Assembly: GCA_020024815.1 (NCBI GenBank) | Contig: JAHHTE010000047.1 | Location: 1-12,209, forward strand | Length of the DNA: 12,209 nt | Reading direction: 5' to 3' | Origin: Mailhella sp. | GTDB taxonomy: Bacteria; Desulfobacterota; Desulfovibrionia; Desulfovibrionales; Desulfovibrionaceae | Shown here: positions 1-6,536 of the stretch, piece by piece | How the letters are laid out: each line of letters opens with the position of its first letter | Numbering within the stretch: the first letter of the stretch is position 1 | Translations under genes and position numbers: made by a program | The notes under the pieces: model-generated | Database searches by the model: none | What the model saw: the letters and a program-made list of their open reading frames with translations, nothing else | Told to the model about the DNA's origin: nothing

Positions 1-2
1 GC

Positions 3-38
3 TTGAGAGGGGAACTTTTTCAAAAGTTCCCCTCTCAA
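3..38. repeat. Long palindromic repeat (hairpin), left copy
   Basis: Positions 3-19 (TTGAGAGGGGAACTTTT) are perfectly complementary to 22-38, with only two bases (TC) between the arms, giving a 17-bp hairpin. It lies about 30 bases past the stop codon of the minus-strand ppx-like gene. The stretch between that stop and the hairpin is T-rich on the minus strand. A near-identical copy sits at the right edge of the window, so this is a repeated element and not a chance palindrome. It may end transcription of the ppx-like gene, but no T-tract follows the stem within the window in that direction, so it is not a textbook intrinsic terminator. The outer flank is cut off by the window edge. Confidence 0.8.
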
Positions 39-69
39 ATAAAAAAACAAAAATTGCTAAACCCAAAAA

Positions 70-1641
70 TTACTTTTTACAATTCCAACGAAAATCTTTG
101 AATTTTGGAATAAATTTTTCAAGTAATTTTCTACCTTCTTCAATTTTTTCTTGCTCAACTGGACTTGGAGCTGTGATAAACATATCAAGATAAATATCAT
201 TATCTTCTTCACGTTTAAAAATAGCTTCATCAATTGTTTGATTATGGGTTCTATCCAAAGCCTCTGCAAGTTTCAAAAATAATGTTAATGTATTAAGTTC
301 TTCTTTTCTTTCAACAGATAAATTTTCAATACTTGGTAATTGTTTAGATACTTTCATTCTATGTGAACCAACAAGATACGCAAGTTCTTCTTGATTTTTT
401 TCTGTAAAACCAAGTAAAGAGTGATTTTTTACTAGATAATTTCCATGTATATCATGTCCAGAAAAAGCCACAAAAGTACCAACATCATGTAAGATTGCTG
501 AATAATACAATAATTTTCTATCTTCTTCTTTTAATGCATGTAATCCTATTTGCTTTGCACTATCAAATAAAGCAAGACTTAAAAAAGCTACATGTTTTGC
601 GTGTTGTTCTTCATAACGACAACTTTTAGCAAATTTAAAAACACTACTATCTTGATCTGCTGTATCTTGAGTTTTTACGTGAGGAAAATGTTTTTCAATA
701 TAATCACGCAATAAACCTTCTCGAACTCCTAAAGAACTAACATAGCAACCATCAAAGCCTAATTCTTCCATAACGGTTTGCAATATTGCAGCACCAGGAA
801 TAATTACATTTGCTCTTTTAGGATTAATACCTAAAATCTTTTTCCGTTCTTCTTCTGTTCTAGAACAAAGCAAACGCACAACTTGGCATAATACTTTATA
901 TGATAAAAAATTATCTTTAATAAGCCTTTTATCATTAATATCAAGGCAAGCAGCAATTTCTGCTAAATTTTTAACTGTCCCAGAACTTACTATCATTTCT
1001 TTAGCCACATAAGAAGACATTCTCCCTATGACATGATTTGCTAATGTTGAGACATAGTTTTGCATTTGTTTGTATTCTTTTTCAGAAATAACACCATGCT
1101 TATCTTGCATAAAAATATTAGCCATTCTAACACAGCCAACTTTTACAGAATCAAGTTCTCTATGCTTATAGGAATCACCAATAATGAATTCAGAACTTCC
1201 CCCACCTATATCAAGATAAAATCTTAACATAGTTGATGCTTCTAAAGAATTTGAAATCCCCTTATAAATAAGACGTGCTTCTTCAATGCCAGAAATACTC
1301 GAAAAAGAAAAATTTGTTTGTTCTTTTATTTCAGCTAAAAAAGCTTTGCCATTTTCAGCATCACGCACTGCAGATGTAGCCACAGCAATAACTTCATCTA
1401 CCATTGCAGTTTCACAAATTTGAGCAAAGGAACGCAATACAACAATAGTTCTATCCATTGCATCATGTTGTAAAACATTATTTAAAAAAGCTCCTTGCCC
1501 TAATTGTACCATGTGTTTTACATGATTTAATACACTTGTTGCTCCATTTGGAAAAATCTGCACAATACTCATACGTACGGAATTACTTCCAAGATCAATT
1601 AATGCAACAATTTTTGAATCATTCTCTCTTATATCACACAT
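70..1641 (-). CDS. ppx: Ppx/GppA family phosphatase (exopolyphosphatase / pppGpp phosphohydrolase) with C-terminal HD domain
   Basis: This is a sugar-kinase/actin-fold phosphatase that is expected to shorten inorganic polyphosphate or convert pppGpp to ppGpp in the cytoplasm. Counting from the ATG (523 aa), the N-terminal domain shows the phosphate-1 loop IDLGSNS (15-21), SAVRDAENG (90-98), SGIEEARLIY (117-126), the phosphate-2 loop DIGGGSSEF (144-152), SSGT (219-222) and a late SLGVREGLL (303-311). The C-terminal third has an HD-type helical domain with H350, LHD (384-386) and further histidines near 396-407. The length matches the long Ppx/GppA form (E. coli Ppx is 513 aa). A TTG 12 bases upstream (1653) is an alternative start. 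Neither start has a good Shine-Dalgarno, so the choice of ATG is weak. The gene follows the terminator of the tandem-ACT gene and should have its own promoter, but I see only poor candidates. Ppx versus GppA activity cannot be decided here. Confidence 0.9.
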   Translation of the reverse strand: MCDIRENDSKIVALIDLGSNSVRMSIVQIFPNGATSVLNHVKHMVQLGQGAFLNNVLQHDAMDRTIVVLRSFAQICETAMVDEVIAVATSAVRDAENGKAFLAEIKEQTNFSFSSISGIEEARLIYKGISNSLEASTMLRFYLDIGGGSSEFIIGDSYKHRELDSVKVGCVRMANIFMQDKHGVISEKEYKQMQNYVSTLANHVIGRMSSYVAKEMIVSSGTVKNLAEIAACLDINDKRLIKDNFLSYKVLCQVVRLLCSRTEEERKKILGINPKRANVIIPGAAILQTVMEELGFDGCYVSSLGVREGLLRDYIEKHFPHVKTQDTADQDSSVFKFAKSCRYEEQHAKHVAFLSLALFDSAKQIGLHALKEEDRKLLYYSAILHDVGTFVAFSGHDIHGNYLVKNHSLLGFTEKNQEELAYLVGSHRMKVSKQLPSIENLSVERKEELNTLTLFLKLAEALDRTHNQTIDEAIFKREEDNDIYLDMFITAPSPVEQEKIEEGRKLLEKFIPKFKDFRWNCKK

Positions 1642-1681
1642 TTTACGAACCAAAAAGTCTTAGTTAGAGATAATAAGAACG

Positions 1682-1711
1682 CAAAAAAAGGCAATGAAAA
1701 ATCATTGCCTT
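1682..1711 (-). terminator. Intrinsic terminator after the tandem ACT gene
   Basis: Read on the minus strand, AAGGCAATGA (1711-1702) pairs with TCATTGCCTT (1697-1688) across a four-base loop, and a run of T follows immediately (1689-1683). The stem begins a few bases past the TAA stop of the ACT gene (1715-1717). This is a classic rho-independent terminator. It separates the tatA/ACT transcript from the downstream ppx-like gene. Confidence 0.9.
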
Positions 1712-1714
1712 ATC

Positions 1715-2149
1715 TTAATTTGAACCACAAACCTTAGAAGCTGGAAGTACAGTAATATTATTTTTCTGTAAAACTTCTAATGCACACTCTATCCTATCAA
1801 ATCGGAAAATAAGTGTTGCATTTGCACTGTTTTTTTGCACAAAAGCATACATATATTCAACGTTAATCCCAGCAGAATCAATAACTTCTAAGATTTTATG
1901 TAAGCCTCCCGGTGTATCTCCAACCTCAACAGCAATTACATTAGTTCTACCAACAGTAAAACCATGTTCTTTTAAAATTTCTTTTGCTTTATCAATATTA
2001 TCAACAATTAAACGTAATATTCCAAAATCAGAAGTATCAGCTAAAGAAAGAGCACGAATATTAATATTAGCCTCGTTTAATGATTTTGTTACTTCCATTA
2101 AACGACCAGCTTTATTTTCTAAAAAAATAGAAATTTGTTCAACTATCAT
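1715..2149 (-). CDS. Tandem ACT-domain protein (probable amino-acid-binding regulatory protein)
   Basis: The 144-aa product consists almost wholly of two ACT modules: residues 2-68 (beginning VEQISIFLENKAGRL) and residues 70-138 (VIAVEVGDTPGGLHKILEVI). Both carry the turn with conserved Gly (NKAGRL, DTPGGL) where ACT domains usually bind a small ligand, often an amino acid. No catalytic domain is attached. Stand-alone tandem ACT proteins of this size are common in sulfate reducers and clostridia, in some genomes next to a phenylacetate-CoA ligase-like gene, which is absent here. The ATG lies 3 bases past the tatA stop, and its ribosome binding site (AAGAAGG) lies within the end of tatA, so the two are translated from one message. 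A strong terminator follows. The ligand and the regulated partner are unknown. Confidence 0.88.
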   Translation of the reverse strand: MIVEQISIFLENKAGRLMEVTKSLNEANINIRALSLADTSDFGILRLIVDNIDKAKEILKEHGFTVGRTNVIAVEVGDTPGGLHKILEVIDSAGINVEYMYAFVQKNSANATLIFRFDRIECALEVLQKNNITVLPASKVCGSN

Positions 2150-2152
2150 AAC

Positions 2153-2359
2153 TTAACCTTCTTTATGATCGTTTTTAGTATCAGAAGAAGTTTCCTTTTT
2201 AGGTGTTATATCAATTTCATCAGGTTCAGTTGCACCATGTTTAAAATTACGAATAGCTTTTCCTAGCCCACTTCCAATTTCAGGAAGACGTTTAGCACCA
2301 AAAACAATAAGAACAAGAACTAAAATTATTAATAATTCCTGCATTCCAATACCAAACAT
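2153..2359 (-). CDS. tatA: Twin-arginine translocase subunit TatA/TatE
   Basis: A 68-aa inner-membrane protein with the TatA layout: a short periplasmic start (MFGIGMQE), one transmembrane helix (about 6-20), the FG hinge (20-21), an amphipathic helix starting AKRLPEIGSGLGKAIRNF, and a charged, disordered tail (45-68). TatA forms the pore-like oligomer that lets folded proteins with twin-arginine signals cross the membrane, in sulfate reducers typically periplasmic hydrogenases and other redox enzymes. The start is supported by a strong GGGAGG 7 bases upstream. tatB and tatC are not in this window, so this is an orphan tatA locus, as is frequent in deltaproteobacteria. It is the first gene after the promoter at 2387-2416 and is coupled to the tandem ACT gene. 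TatA versus TatB is decided by the short tail and the FGAKRLPEIG motif. Confidence 0.93.
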   Translation of the reverse strand: MFGIGMQELLIILVLVLIVFGAKRLPEIGSGLGKAIRNFKHGATEPDEIDITPKKETSSDTKNDHKEG

Positions 2360-2386
2360 AATTTCCTCCCAAATAAATGTTAACTC

Positions 2387-2416
2387 TCTATACTATGGCA
2401 TATACCCTTTGGTCAA
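2387..2416 (-). promoter_or_regulatory. Sigma70-type promoter for tatA-ACT
   Basis: On the minus strand, TTGACC (2416-2411) is followed after 18 bases by TATAGA (2392-2387). This matches the -35 consensus at five of six positions and the -10 at four of six. The predicted start, near 2380, leaves a leader of about 20 bases carrying the GGGAGG ribosome binding site of tatA. It lies just past the stop of the 96-aa gene, where no terminator is visible. tatA could therefore be transcribed both from here and by read-through from the lysO operon. Confidence 0.6.
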
Positions 2417-2436
2417 GTAAAGCCACAAAAACTAAT

Positions 2437-2727
2437 TTATATTTTAGACAAATAAAGCTTACGAAGACGCATTTTTTCTTGTTTATACATCACAATAGTA
2501 TTTTCAAATTCATTTTGCCCTAAAATAGGAGCAAGAGCAGATAAATAATCTTCATCAATAGGAATAAAAGCTTCAAAAGCTTTTGCTTCTTCTATTTCTC
2601 CTACATTTTCAAGACGTAACACTTCTTGTAAAACTTCATTACCAAGATTTTGCACAGTTTCTGTAATACCAAAAACTTCTTCTTCCATAATTTTCATGGC
2701 AAGTTTAATGCGTTCATCTTTTGTCAT
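2437..2727 (-). CDS. Conserved-looking hypothetical protein (96 aa), coupled to the GGDEF/TPR gene
   Basis: I do not recognise a family. The product is a small, soluble, strongly charged and acidic protein with no signal peptide or membrane segment and no Cys or His. It is predicted to be mostly alpha-helical, with Glu-rich heptad-like stretches (residues 1-50) and a basic C-terminus (about 82-96). The start codon overlaps the stop of the upstream GGDEF/TPR gene in a TAATG arrangement, and GAGG lies 5 bases before the ATG, so translation should be coupled. This tight coupling and the clean ribosome binding site support a real gene. They also suggest that it works with the GGDEF/TPR protein, which is an inference from position only. 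No terminator follows before the tatA promoter. Confidence 0.75.
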   Translation of the reverse strand: MTKDERIKLAMKIMEEEVFGITETVQNLGNEVLQEVLRLENVGEIEEAKAFEAFIPIDEDYLSALAPILGQNEFENTIVMYKQEKMRLRKLYLSKI

Positions 2728-5156
2728 TATAACCTCATACTATTTCGGCGAATTTCCATAGCTTCGTTATTTCTACCCTGTGCATCTAGTGCTCTTGCTA
2801 ATTCTGCCCATGCAGATCTTCTCCATGGTAAAATAGCAATACTTTGTCTTGCTAAAACTTCAGCAAGTCCTGCATCTTCTTTACTATCAAGATATAAACC
2901 TGCTAAAAGTTGCAAACTTACAGCGTCTTCACTATTTTTTTGTAAAGCAATTTGCAAATATTCACGAGCTTTTTCTCTATTTTCTTCTTGCAAATAAAGT
3001 TTAGCCAAACATCTATAAGGAACAGAACTATTTGGATTTGTTTGTAATGCTAATTCATATTGTTCTTTTGCAACTTCTCTATCATCTTCTTTTTCAGCAA
3101 TTTCACCTAAACGAATACGAGCATATAAATGTTCAGGATTTAAGGCTAAACTAGCAAGAAAAAACTCTTTTGCACTTTGATTATCTTTTAAAGAAAGACA
3201 CGTAGTACCTAGATTATAAGAGCTTGTAAAAACAGTTTTGTCCTTACTATAAGCAACTTCAAAAGCATTTTTTGCTTCTGCATAACGTCCTAAATCAGCA
3301 AGACAAACCCCTAAAGAATTCCATGCTAAAATATTATCAGGATCAGCTAAAAGAGCTGTGCGATATTCTTCTACTGCTCCGAACGTATCACCTTTACTAA
3401 ACTTTTTGTCTGCACTAATATTAATGGCTAAACTATCTAAAACACCTACATGAGGACTTGGCAATAATAAAGCATAATCTAAAGCTTTTTTTACACCTTC
3501 CCACATTTCTGCTGGCGTATAATGTAAAAATGGATAGGAACATAAACCAACAGCTCCTTGCATATTAAATTTTTGTTCAATATGTGTAAGAGCTTGTTTA
3601 TATAATTCTGTAAGTTCTTGTGCCTCAATAGCATTATGGAAAACCAAAATACTATTAAAACTCAAACTTCCTAATAAAAGAGAATGATTACTTTTATCTT
3701 GAAGATTTTTTTCTAAAAATTCATATAATGCCAATGCAATACTAGCTAATGCATTATGTTCAGATGAAAGCTCACCTTTACCATTCCATTGTAAACGCAC
3801 TAAACTTAAACTAAATAACGGATTTTGATTTTTACTAATTTCAGCATTAACAGTATTTATAAAATCTCTATATGCATAAAATTTTGTATGCTGTTCATTT
3901 TCCAATTCAATGGTAGCAAAAGAGCTTTCTTGTACATAAAATAATCTATCCCCAACTTCTATTGTTTTATCAGAATCACTTAAAAGCACAATCTCTGCTT
4001 CTGCATATTGAGGATAAACTTTACGCAAAATAATTTCACCTTTGCGTTTATCTCCCTCGCTTCCAACACTAAAACACATACCTTCAAAAGCACCACTTTC
4101 TCGCCCTAAATCGACTTCTAATTGTGAAAAAGGTAGAATTTTTTGCACTGCTCCACCTTGTAAAAGTATTTGTTTATAAGCAAGGCTAGACATGGTTGCA
4201 TTTATGCTTTGTTGCTCTGTTACATACTTTAATCTACTAGCTGTAATTTTTGCTTTATGTACTAATAAATGTGGAACTTCCGTAACATCTCTTGTATCAG
4301 TAGCTCCGTCCCAATCTTGTGGAAATAATGCATATCCAGCACATAATTTTAATTTTACTGATTTTTCTTTTAAAAAAGGTTTTTTATATGTATCAAAAGC
4401 AACTTCTTCCTCAATCACAAGGCAATCATGGGCTAAATTATCCATCATTTTTCTTGTTGCACCGGGAAATAATACAACAAAATTATCATCTTCCAAAAGA
4501 CAACATAGAGCATCATTAGGAATACTTGCTTTAATTTTTTCTGCTAATATAGAATAATATTTTTCAGCATCAGCATAACTTTTATTATTACGTACTGCTT
4601 GCATACCAAGAACAGGTAATACCATAACCCCTACACTTGATTGCTTACTATTTGAGGAAAAATCTTCTCCACTAGTAACACCAGTATCTAATCCTGCTAA
4701 TGGTAATTCATTTTTTTCATTATGCTGATTATCATGAACAAGCGTTTGTTGAAAATATGAACTAATATCTTGAACTTCTTTTGATAAACGCTCCATAAAA
4801 TAATGACGACGCATTAAACCACAACGTTCATCAAGCTGTTCTTTTTTTAATAAATGAATTTTTTCTAAACAAAGTTTTACTAATGCTGGCAATATCTGCA
4901 TAGTTGCATTATCAATACAAATATCACGCAACATTATAATACCAAGCAAAGCATTTTCTCTACGTAAAGGTAAAAATAATTTATGTTCTTCTTCAATATA
5001 TTTACATTGTTTTAACTCATCTTCAACAGGAAAATATAATGCATGAGCTTCAAATTGCAAAAAAGATTTCAAATCAGCACAAAGAATATCTTCATAAATT
5101 AACAAATCACGGCGATTTAATTGGTATCTATTTTCTTTAAATGTTTCTTTTTGCAT
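2727..5156 (-). CDS. Large regulator with two degenerate GGDEF-like domains, a beta-barrel-like linker and C-terminal TPRs
   Basis: About 809 aa from the ATG; a GTG 9 bases upstream (5165) would give 812 and is the numbering used here. The predicted order is: N-terminal GAF-like region (20-110); a GGDEF-like domain opening with DERCGLMRRHYF (112-123), whose signature position reads EDDNF (225-229); a beta-rich segment with VDLGRESGAFEG and VGDRLF (about 333-411) like domains in flagellar or TPR-associated proteins; a second, more divergent GGDEF-like fold (about 430-580); then some seven 34-residue TPRs from about 589 to the end. Both signature sites lack the GG(D/E)EF residues needed for cyclic di-GMP synthesis, so it is more likely a receptor or scaffold than an active cyclase. 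No membrane segment is evident. ATG is preferred because AAGGTG/GAGG lies just before it. The gene lies directly after lysO and is coupled to the 96-aa gene. Confidence 0.8.
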   Translation of the reverse strand: MQKETFKENRYQLNRRDLLIYEDILCADLKSFLQFEAHALYFPVEDELKQCKYIEEEHKLFLPLRRENALLGIIMLRDICIDNATMQILPALVKLCLEKIHLLKKEQLDERCGLMRRHYFMERLSKEVQDISSYFQQTLVHDNQHNEKNELPLAGLDTGVTSGEDFSSNSKQSSVGVMVLPVLGMQAVRNNKSYADAEKYYSILAEKIKASIPNDALCCLLEDDNFVVLFPGATRKMMDNLAHDCLVIEEEVAFDTYKKPFLKEKSVKLKLCAGYALFPQDWDGATDTRDVTEVPHLLVHKAKITASRLKYVTEQQSINATMSSLAYKQILLQGGAVQKILPFSQLEVDLGRESGAFEGMCFSVGSEGDKRKGEIILRKVYPQYAEAEIVLLSDSDKTIEVGDRLFYVQESSFATIELENEQHTKFYAYRDFINTVNAEISKNQNPLFSLSLVRLQWNGKGELSSEHNALASIALALYEFLEKNLQDKSNHSLLLGSLSFNSILVFHNAIEAQELTELYKQALTHIEQKFNMQGAVGLCSYPFLHYTPAEMWEGVKKALDYALLLPSPHVGVLDSLAINISADKKFSKGDTFGAVEEYRTALLADPDNILAWNSLGVCLADLGRYAEAKNAFEVAYSKDKTVFTSSYNLGTTCLSLKDNQSAKEFFLASLALNPEHLYARIRLGEIAEKEDDREVAKEQYELALQTNPNSSVPYRCLAKLYLQEENREKAREYLQIALQKNSEDAVSLQLLAGLYLDSKEDAGLAEVLARQSIAILPWRRSAWAELARALDAQGRNNEAMEIRRNSMRL

Positions 5157-5166
5157 TATCCTCACC

Positions 5167-6111
5167 TTATCTAAAATACAAAACTAAAGGGACTAAAAAA
5201 GGGACAGCAAGAGTTAAAACAACTCCTGTAAAAATAGCTATAATTGCATATCGTTCACCACAACATTTTGCAATAATGGGTAATGAACTATCATTTGATG
5301 TTGCTCCACCAGCAAAAACAGGCCCAAGCAAACCAAAATATCGTACCATAATAGGAGCAAAAACAAGACAAGCTACTTCTCGCATAATATTTGATAAAAG
5401 AGCCACAGATCCTAAAGCTGGGCTTACTTCTTGCGAAATAATTGTTGATGATAAACTATAATAACCTAATCCCATACCAACAGCAACAGCATCAAGCATA
5501 CGCATATCTTGAACTAAAAAACTTGCAAAAACACTTCCTATAATTGTTCCAATAACTGTCGCTATTGGCATGATAAGAATAATACCTTTTAATTCTTGCA
5601 TAATCTTAAATGCGTGTAAATCAAAACCAACACTCATTCCAGCTAAAAAAAGTAAAAAATACAAAGCCCAAACAGCATAAGATTCACTCATACTCTCTTT
5701 GGGGAATAAAGAAAAATATCCTAAAATAATACCACCCAAAAAGAAAAGTAAAACAATTATCGAACTTTTAATAGCAGCCCATTTACTTTGATTTATTGCT
5801 TCATCATTTTTATGTGTAATAATATGCTTTGTTGTTATTAATGCTTCTTTATACCACAATTTTGCAACAAAATAAGCAAAAATAAGTGAGCCTAGTACAG
5901 AAAAAAAAGTGATACAAAGAGCTTGTATTCCTAATAAATTAATTTCTTGCATTAATGAAGAATCACTTCCCAAACCAAGCCCTAATAAAAACAATAAAAT
6001 CCATACAGATAATGTTAATAATTTATCTGTCCATAAAATAACTTTTTGAAAATTACGGCATAAAATTCCAAAAGGTATTCCAGCAAGAAGAACATAAATT
6101 GATGTAAACAT
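5167..6111 (-). CDS. lysO: LysO family (DUF340/YbjE) L-lysine exporter
   Basis: A 314-aa integral membrane protein with about eight or more hydrophobic helices, close to the length of E. coli LysO (299 aa). Family signatures are visible: GLGYYSLSSTI (214-224) and GGATSNDSSLPII (268-280), with LFLLGLGLGSD (40-50) and FLAGMSVGFDL (155-165) in the two repeat halves. Members export L-lysine and toxic lysine analogues from the cytoplasm. A soluble loop (about 92-112) divides the N- and C-terminal membrane blocks. The start is ATG, with only a modest GGGA upstream. It follows the small membrane protein gene by 14 bases and precedes the GGDEF/TPR gene by 10, so it lies inside one operon. The leader of that operon is only about 30 bases, too short for a lysine riboswitch. 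Substrate identity is by family only. Confidence 0.87.
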   Translation of the reverse strand: MFTSIYVLLAGIPFGILCRNFQKVILWTDKLLTLSVWILLFLLGLGLGSDSSLMQEINLLGIQALCITFFSVLGSLIFAYFVAKLWYKEALITTKHIITHKNDEAINQSKWAAIKSSIIVLLFFLGGIILGYFSLFPKESMSESYAVWALYFLLFLAGMSVGFDLHAFKIMQELKGIILIMPIATVIGTIIGSVFASFLVQDMRMLDAVAVGMGLGYYSLSSTIISQEVSPALGSVALLSNIMREVACLVFAPIMVRYFGLLGPVFAGGATSNDSSLPIIAKCCGERYAIIAIFTGVVLTLAVPFLVPLVLYFR

Positions 6112-6125
6112 AAAAATTTCCCAAA

Positions 6126-6431
6126 TTATTTTGCTGAAATAGTTAATCCAATTCTAAACCATAAAATTATTGCTAAAAGAATTTGTCCACCTAATAACAC
6201 AAAATCATGTTCAAAATATGCAAAAATACAAATTATACTTGCACCTAATACAAGATATAAACGTCTAAAAAATAATTTTTTATACCACTTTTTTTCTTGT
6301 TTTATTGCATTTTTTTCTACTGTTACTGCTATATTTTTACGAGGACGAAAACCAACACTTGCACCAGATAAAACCCATGCAAAAATTTGTAATGCAAGAG
6401 CAAAACAAAAAAGAGCATTTTCAAAATTCAT
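6126..6431 (-). CDS. Small inner-membrane protein (101 aa) preceding lysO, with a faint LAB_N-like C-terminal half
   Basis: It has three predicted membrane segments, at about residues 5-24, 58-74 and 78-97. A basic cytoplasmic stretch rich in Lys and Arg (about 29-56) lies between the first and second. The last part contains FEHDFVLLGGQ, whose D-x-V-x(3)-G-Q spacing resembles the lipid A biosynthesis N-terminal domain (LAB_N, PF07578) found in small membrane proteins of lipid metabolism, but the similarity is short and I only infer it. GGAG lies 5 bases before the ATG, and a promoter sits upstream at 6470-6498, so it is the first gene of the lysO operon. Function unknown. It could be an accessory protein of LysO or an unrelated envelope protein. 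Confidence 0.75.
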   Translation of the reverse strand: MNFENALFCFALALQIFAWVLSGASVGFRPRKNIAVTVEKNAIKQEKKWYKKLFFRRLYLVLGASIICIFAYFEHDFVLLGGQILLAIILWFRIGLTISAK

Positions 6432-6450
6432 AAAGACTCCAATGAAAAAC

Positions 6451-6479
6451 TTGTCTTTATTAATATTAAATTATATAGT
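6451..6479 (+). promoter_or_regulatory. Promoter for the phosphomannomutase gene (divergent pair)
   Basis: TTGTCT (6451-6456) and TATAGT (6474-6479) are separated by exactly 17 bases, matching the sigma70 consensus at four and five of six positions. The predicted start near 6486 leaves about 50 bases before the ATG at 6537. A start at the upstream GTG (6492) would leave only a few bases of leader, so the promoter argues for the ATG. It overlaps the -10 box of the oppositely directed promoter. Confidence 0.6.
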
Positions 6480-6498
6480 AAAATAAGACACGTGTTAT
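6470..6498 (-). promoter_or_regulatory. Promoter for the lysO operon (divergent pair)
   Basis: On the minus strand, ATAACA (6498-6493) is followed after 17 bases by a perfect TATAAT (6475-6470). The predicted start near 6463 gives a leader of about 30 bases carrying GGAG before the 101-aa gene. The 8-bp palindrome ACACGTGT (6488-6495) overlaps the -35 region and could be an operator, which is only a guess. Confidence 0.6.
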
Positions 6499-6536
6499 TT
6501 GTACCTTTTAATAAAAAATCAGTAAAGCCAATAATT

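Noticed and set aside
1641..1714. A promoter for the ppx-like gene
   Set aside because: The best matches (such as TTCATT-17-TATTAT) are too weak to report as a feature.
4192..5461. Open frames on the plus strand opposite the TPR and lysO genes
   Set aside because: These mirror the coding strand, lack ribosome binding sites and show no family features.
6432..6536. A lysine riboswitch before the lysO operon
   Set aside because: The predicted leader is only about 30 bases, much shorter than an L-box.
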